Assembly (NCBI RefSeq): GCF_001180265.1
Contig: NZ_CVSW01000032.1
Span: forward strand, 1-64,000
DNA: 64,000 nucleotides
DNA from: Prochlorococcus marinus
GTDB lineage: Bacteria; Cyanobacteriota; Cyanobacteriia; PCC-6307; Cyanobiaceae
Reading direction: 5' to 3'
Part shown: positions 60,458 through 64,000 of the stretch, piece after piece
How the letters are laid out: each line of letters starts with the position of its first letter
How positions within the stretch are numbered: position 1 is the stretch's first letter
Program-made: the position numbers and the translations under genes
Notes under the pieces: generated by a model
Databases searched by the model: none
Seen by the model: the letters and a program-made list of their open reading frames with translations, nothing else
Told to the model about the DNA's origin: nothing

Positions 60458-61759
60458 TTAAACTCCAGTATGAAGTGTTTTTCGCCAGAGTATCTTTTTG
60501 GGAAAAATAGACATCTTTATTGTTACCCAAGGGATAACCAAAAACCAATGTGATAAATAAAAAACTGATACAAATACCATCAAAAAATTGCTTTTTTGCA
60601 ATACAAGTACTTCGCTTTTACAAGAAGAGCCGTACCAAAAAGCAATTCCAGATAAAGTAAAAGCTGTCAATGAAATAGGCCAGTAAATTGGTGAATCTAA
60701 TAAAGCAATACTGAAAACTAAATCAAAAATTGAAATGATTGGTAATGCATATTGCAAGATAAAAAAGTAAGTTAAATCAAATTTCTGCAAATAATCAATT
60801 TTATTTGTAAATAATTGATCTCCATAATCAAAGAATCTTTGCAAACCACCCTCTGCCCATCTTTGTCTTTGCGCTAATAAAGCATTTAAATTCTCAACTG
60901 CTTCCTCCATGACTGGAGGATCCCATAAGATTCCAATTCTAGATTTTGATAATAATAATCTTAAACTCAAATCAAGATCATCTGTAACTGTATCTTCATT
61001 AAAAGAACCACATGCCAATAATGTTTCTTTCTTAATTAATTGGCCATTTCCCCTTAATTCAGAAACTCCTGCAACTGATAATCTTCCATATTGAAAGATT
61101 GCGTCCATAGCCATCTCCATTGACTGACAGGAAGTTAAAAAATTCTTACTAACATTTGTTACTGATTTTCTTAGTTGAACTGCAGACCAACCACCCTCTT
61201 CTACAAAACTAAATAACCTTATCAAAGAATCTTGTTTTAATACAGCATCAGCATCCAAAACTAATAACCATTCCCCATGAGTAAACTTCAAGGCATAATT
61301 CAAAGCTCCTGACTTTCCTCCCCCTGCATTTGGAGAACGACTTACGACTTTTAACTTGTCATATTGTCTAGATAATCGATCTAAAATTAAAGGCGTCTTA
61401 TCAGAACTGCCATCATCGATTATGTAAATATTTAATTTATTTATTGGATAATCTAAACTAAATAATCTTTCAACTAATCTTGCTATGACATTCTCTTCAT
61501 CTCTAGCTGCGACTAAAATATCAAGCACAGGTAACTCTTTATTGCTATTACTTCTGCTTAAAGTATTTAAAACATTGTTCCTTTTGAAATTTCTAGAAAT
61601 AACTATTAATCCGTAGAGAACAATCACAAAAGAAAGCGTCAATATAAGGTAAAAGAAACTTGCGATATTGTATGCATGAGGAAGAAAAGCTAATAAAAAA
61701 CAAGCACTAAGAAATATGAACGACTTTAATCTTCGATTTTTATAAAAACCCTTACTCAT
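60458..61759 (-). CDS. Processive-type family 2 glycosyltransferase
   Basis: A 433-residue membrane glycosyltransferase. Two N-terminal helices (about 12-52) precede the GT2 catalytic domain. The domain has DILVAARDEENVIARLVERL (about 79), IIDDGSSDKTPLIL, DADAV (about 171), VTDDLDLSLRLL (about 258) and the processive signature QRQRW (about 297). At least three more helices follow. Comparable cyanobacterial proteins include glucosyldiacylglycerol synthase and polysaccharide synthases; either is possible. Its stop is 1 base from the dnaX stop. It is followed upstream by the SpoIID gene on the same strand. Confidence 0.87.
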   Translation of the reverse strand: MSKGFYKNRRLKSFIFLSACFLLAFLPHAYNIASFFYLILTLSFVIVLYGLIVISRNFKRNNVLNTLSRSNSNKELPVLDILVAARDEENVIARLVERLFSLDYPINKLNIYIIDDGSSDKTPLILDRLSRQYDKLKVVSRSPNAGGGKSGALNYALKFTHGEWLLVLDADAVLKQDSLIRLFSFVEEGGWSAVQLRKSVTNVSKNFLTSCQSMEMAMDAIFQYGRLSVAGVSELRGNGQLIKKETLLACGSFNEDTVTDDLDLSLRLLLSKSRIGILWDPPVMEEAVENLNALLAQRQRWAEGGLQRFFDYGDQLFTNKIDYLQKFDLTYFFILQYALPIISIFDLVFSIALLDSPIYWPISLTAFTLSGIAFWYGSSCKSEVLVLQKSNFLMVFVSVFYLSHWFLVIPWVTIKMSIFPKKILWRKTLHTGV

Positions 61760-61786
61760 AAAAGTAAATTTTTAATTACTTAAATT

Positions 61787-63325
61787 TCATTGAGACAATA
61801 TCTCAATTTTTTTTAGTTTTGCATCTCGATAGTAATGATTCAATATTTGTTCATAAGAGAATCCTAATTTAGCCATTTCAATTGCTCCTGACTGAGATAA
61901 ACCTACACCATGACCGAAGCCTCCTCCTCTCAAAAGCCATAAATCATCATTTAATTTATTAATAGTAAACAAATTACTAGGTATAAAATTTAATACCCGT
62001 CGAATATCATCTTTAACAAGAACAATAGATTTATTACTTTTGTCCGTTTGTATTTCCAATTTTGTCACTCTGCCACTAGACCCGCGTTCAATAGAATTTA
62101 AATTCAAAACATCTTCATTACTATTTATAAGTTTGTTTTTAATTAACTTTTCTTTAATTTCAATACTAGAGATTTTCTTATTCCATCTAAAAAGAGAATG
62201 ATTACTCCCATAAAACTGTTCTTTATCAAAACCTAAAAACTTATTTAAATCAGATTTATTTGTAATTGGAAGTTTAAAAATTTTATTTAATGATTTAGAA
62301 CCATCAATGATTGAATTGAAATAAGAATAATCTTGAATTTGCCAAGACTCTCCTGCATTAGCAGATACGCCTCCATTAGAACCATGATAAAAAGCATTTA
62401 TTGGTTTATTGCCATAAGTGAGGATTAAATCTGAAGTTGCTTCTATAGCTTGTAGTACTTTTTTATTTGTAATTTTAGGAGGCTTATAAACTTGACATTG
62501 AGTGGTGATACATAAATGATATTTATCCATATTAAATCTATCAGAATTAAAAATTCCCCAAGTTCTTGCTATAACTGCTTGAGCTTTGAGTGCCTCTAAA
62601 GGAGAATTAGGTCCAATTTCGTATGGCAAAACACCTGCCAAATAATCGTCAAACTCAATTTTTTGAACTAATGTCCAAGTTCCATATAAATCTTTTAATA
62701 AATAAAAATTTTTACCAAAATTGACACCATTTATCTTTATTTCCTCTTGAGCATAGATATATATAGGTCCTTCGAGTTTCATAACACTATATTCACTTCT
62801 AAGAACAGGAGTAATTTGAAAATTTTTTATTTTTCTGAAAATCTTATTTTTCAATTCAAACTCTGGAAGATCATCTTCAAATGGAATCCATACTTCCCAA
62901 TTTTTAGGGTAAGCAACAGTCGTCTCAAATCCTTTATCTTTAAGTTTCTCAGCTTGTTTTTTTGCTGATTCATAACTAGCAAAAGGGCCAAAAACAATTC
63001 TTTCGATTGTTTTTGGATTTTTGATGGGTATATTCACCCAGCTGATATTAATCTGTTTTGATTTATGTTTAATACCATTGGATGATATCAGGTTTAAAAA
63101 ACCTTTATCAGTTATAAGATTGATATTCTTTTTTTTTGAAAAACTGTCATTCTCCCCACCTAAATATTGCTTTAAACCAATAAAAAATTTTCCTTTTTTA
63201 ATTTCATTATTGAGTTCAATCTTTAGCAATTCTTCTCCTTTTGCATTTGAAATAAATTTAGTGTTTATTATTAAAAGAGAAATACAGCCTAAAAATAAGT
63301 TTAAAAAGGCAAATTTAAGTTTCAT
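61787..63325 (-). CDS. SPOR-like plus SpoIID/LytB-domain exported protein
   Basis: A 512-residue protein with an N-terminal signal (about 1-30). A SPOR-like segment follows (about 108-150; FGPFASYESAKKQAEKLKDK). The SpoIID domain (about 190-510) shows LPYEIGPNSPLEALKAQAVI (about 236-255, catalytic Glu region of SpoIID lytic transglycosylases), the ITTQCQVY loop, FYHGSNGG (about 305) and GGGFGHGVGLSQSGA (about 470). It probably cuts or binds peptidoglycan glycan strands in the periplasm. These cells do not sporulate, so the role must be vegetative. Confidence 0.9.
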   Translation of the reverse strand: MKLKFAFLNLFLGCISLLIINTKFISNAKGEELLKIELNNEIKKGKFFIGLKQYLGGENDSFSKKKNINLITDKGFLNLISSNGIKHKSKQINISWVNIPIKNPKTIERIVFGPFASYESAKKQAEKLKDKGFETTVAYPKNWEVWIPFEDDLPEFELKNKIFRKIKNFQITPVLRSEYSVMKLEGPIYIYAQEEIKINGVNFGKNFYLLKDLYGTWTLVQKIEFDDYLAGVLPYEIGPNSPLEALKAQAVIARTWGIFNSDRFNMDKYHLCITTQCQVYKPPKITNKKVLQAIEATSDLILTYGNKPINAFYHGSNGGVSANAGESWQIQDYSYFNSIIDGSKSLNKIFKLPITNKSDLNKFLGFDKEQFYGSNHSLFRWNKKISSIEIKEKLIKNKLINSNEDVLNLNSIERGSSGRVTKLEIQTDKSNKSIVLVKDDIRRVLNFIPSNLFTINKLNDDLWLLRGGGFGHGVGLSQSGAIEMAKLGFSYEQILNHYYRDAKLKKIEILSQ

Positions 63326-63416
63326 AAATTAGAACTTTCCTTATCAATTAAAAACTTTAATTTGCACCAATGCGTATAAAGGTTTAGATTATCCTAATTA
63401 AACACATTTGACTTAA

Positions 63417-63614
63417 ATGTCTAAACTAAAAACTCGTAAATCAGCCGCCAAAAGATTTAAAGCTACTGCGACGGGTAAATTCATGAGAAGAAGAGCTTTC
63501 CATAATCATTTACTTGATCATAAAAGCTCAAAATTAAAAAGACATCTATCAACAAAAGCCGTAGTTGATGAAAGAGATGCTGATAATGTAAGATTAATGA
63601 TTCCATACGCATAA
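63417..63614 (+). CDS. rpmI: 50S ribosomal protein L35
   Basis: L35 is a small basic protein of the large subunit. The 65-residue sequence begins [20 protein letters not shown], the family signature, and continues [21 protein letters not shown]. It is followed after 27 bases by rplT; the pair is conserved in bacteria, but infC, which often precedes it, is elsewhere (33340). Confidence 0.98.
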
Positions 63615-63641
63615 ATCTTTAACCAATTTTATTAGATATTC

Positions 63642-63989
63642 ATGGCACGGGTAAAAAGAGGCAACATAGCCAGAAAAAGAAGAAACAAAATCTTAAATCT
63701 TGCAAAAGGTTTTAGAGGCGGTAACAAAAATCTTTTCAGAACCGCAAACCAAAGAGTGATGAAAGCTCTTTGTAATGCTTATAGGGATAGAAGAAGAAGA
63801 AAAAGAGATTTTAGAAGACTTTGGATCTCTAGAATTAACGCATCTGCGAGGATAAATGGAACTAACTATAGCAAGTTAATAAATGGCATGAAAAATTCAG
63901 AAATTATCATAAACAGAAAAATGCTTGCTCAATTAGCTTTAAACGATCCTAAGTGTTTTGAAAAAATTGTTTCTACCGTTAGTAAGTAG
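63642..63989 (+). CDS. rplT: 50S ribosomal protein L20
   Basis: L20 is needed for early 50S assembly and, in several bacteria, represses its own operon by binding the leader RNA. The 115-residue protein has the full pattern: [60 protein letters not shown] and GLSYS-type [12 protein letters not shown]. It is complete in the window, stopping 11 bases before the edge. Confidence 0.98.
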   Translation: MARVKRGNIARKRRNKILNLAKGFRGGNKNLFRTANQRVMKALCNAYRDRRRRKRDFRRLWISRINASARINGTNYSKLINGMKNSEIIINRKMLAQLALNDPKCFEKIVSTVSK

Positions 63990-64000
63990 AAAAAAGAATA

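Overview
The window is AT-rich, densely coding cyanobacterial chromosome. Photosystem genes (psaC, psbZ), the cyanobacterial NDH-1 subunit ndhS, an RpaB-type response regulator, a cyanobacterial-type RNase P RNA and very short intergenic gaps point to a streamlined marine picocyanobacterium. Protein style and gene order (tig-clpP-clpX-dnaX, ribH-psbZ next to mutS) fit a high-light-adapted Prochlorococcus; this is inferred without database searches. I see no prophage, insertion sequence, CRISPR array or island. This is core chromosome.

Layout. 1-7.3 kb: 5'-truncated glycogen phosphorylase, two unknown small genes, tRNA-Arg(CCU), rnpB, rnc, ndhS, rimM, glmS. 7.3-12.8 kb: psaC, acpP-fabF, transketolase, and thiC with a leader that resembles a TPP riboswitch but has an altered second arm. 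12.8-19.2 kb: ruvB, a TPR protein, an M20 peptidase, smpB, lysS, rpaB. 19.3-24.3 kb: mreB-mreC-mreD, ssb, a DedA protein, ahcY. 24.3-32.2 kb: tsaE, a PfkB kinase, an alpha/beta hydrolase, then a long minus-strand run: gyrB, SH3 protein, two crcB genes, mgtE, group 2 sigma factor. 32.3-40.6 kb: miaA, infC, an unusual GntR regulator with cysE, secA, tRNA-Gly(GCC), ribH, psbZ. 40.7-50.9 kb: mutS, cobH, holA, lysC, uvrB, a DUF561 barrel protein, tilS. 50.9-58.6 kb: the asd-dapA-rnj operon, divergent from tig-clpP-clpX. 58.7-64 kb: dnaX, a processive-type glycosyltransferase, a SPOR-SpoIID protein, rpmI-rplT.

How the genes connect. lysC, asd and dapA supply the aspartate/lysine branch; tig, clpP and clpX cover folding and proteolysis of new proteins; mreBCD, glmS, the SpoIID protein and possibly the glycosyltransferase serve the envelope; rnc, rnj, rnpB, rimM, smpB, miaA, tilS and tsaE serve RNA metabolism and translation. 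No stretch over 300 bases lacks a feature: the longest non-protein stretch, 3163-3753, holds tRNA-Arg and rnpB. Other gaps are under about 200 bases.

The observation most worth following is the thiC leader. It keeps the pyrimidine-sensing half of a TPP aptamer, but a continuous hairpin replaces the pyrophosphate-sensing internal loop. Secondary leads are a possible programmed frameshift in dnaX, a GntR regulator with an unfamiliar effector domain beside cysE, a divergent pair of CrcB fluoride-channel subunits, and several leader hairpins or operator-like repeats (gyrB, psbZ, tilS, dapA).
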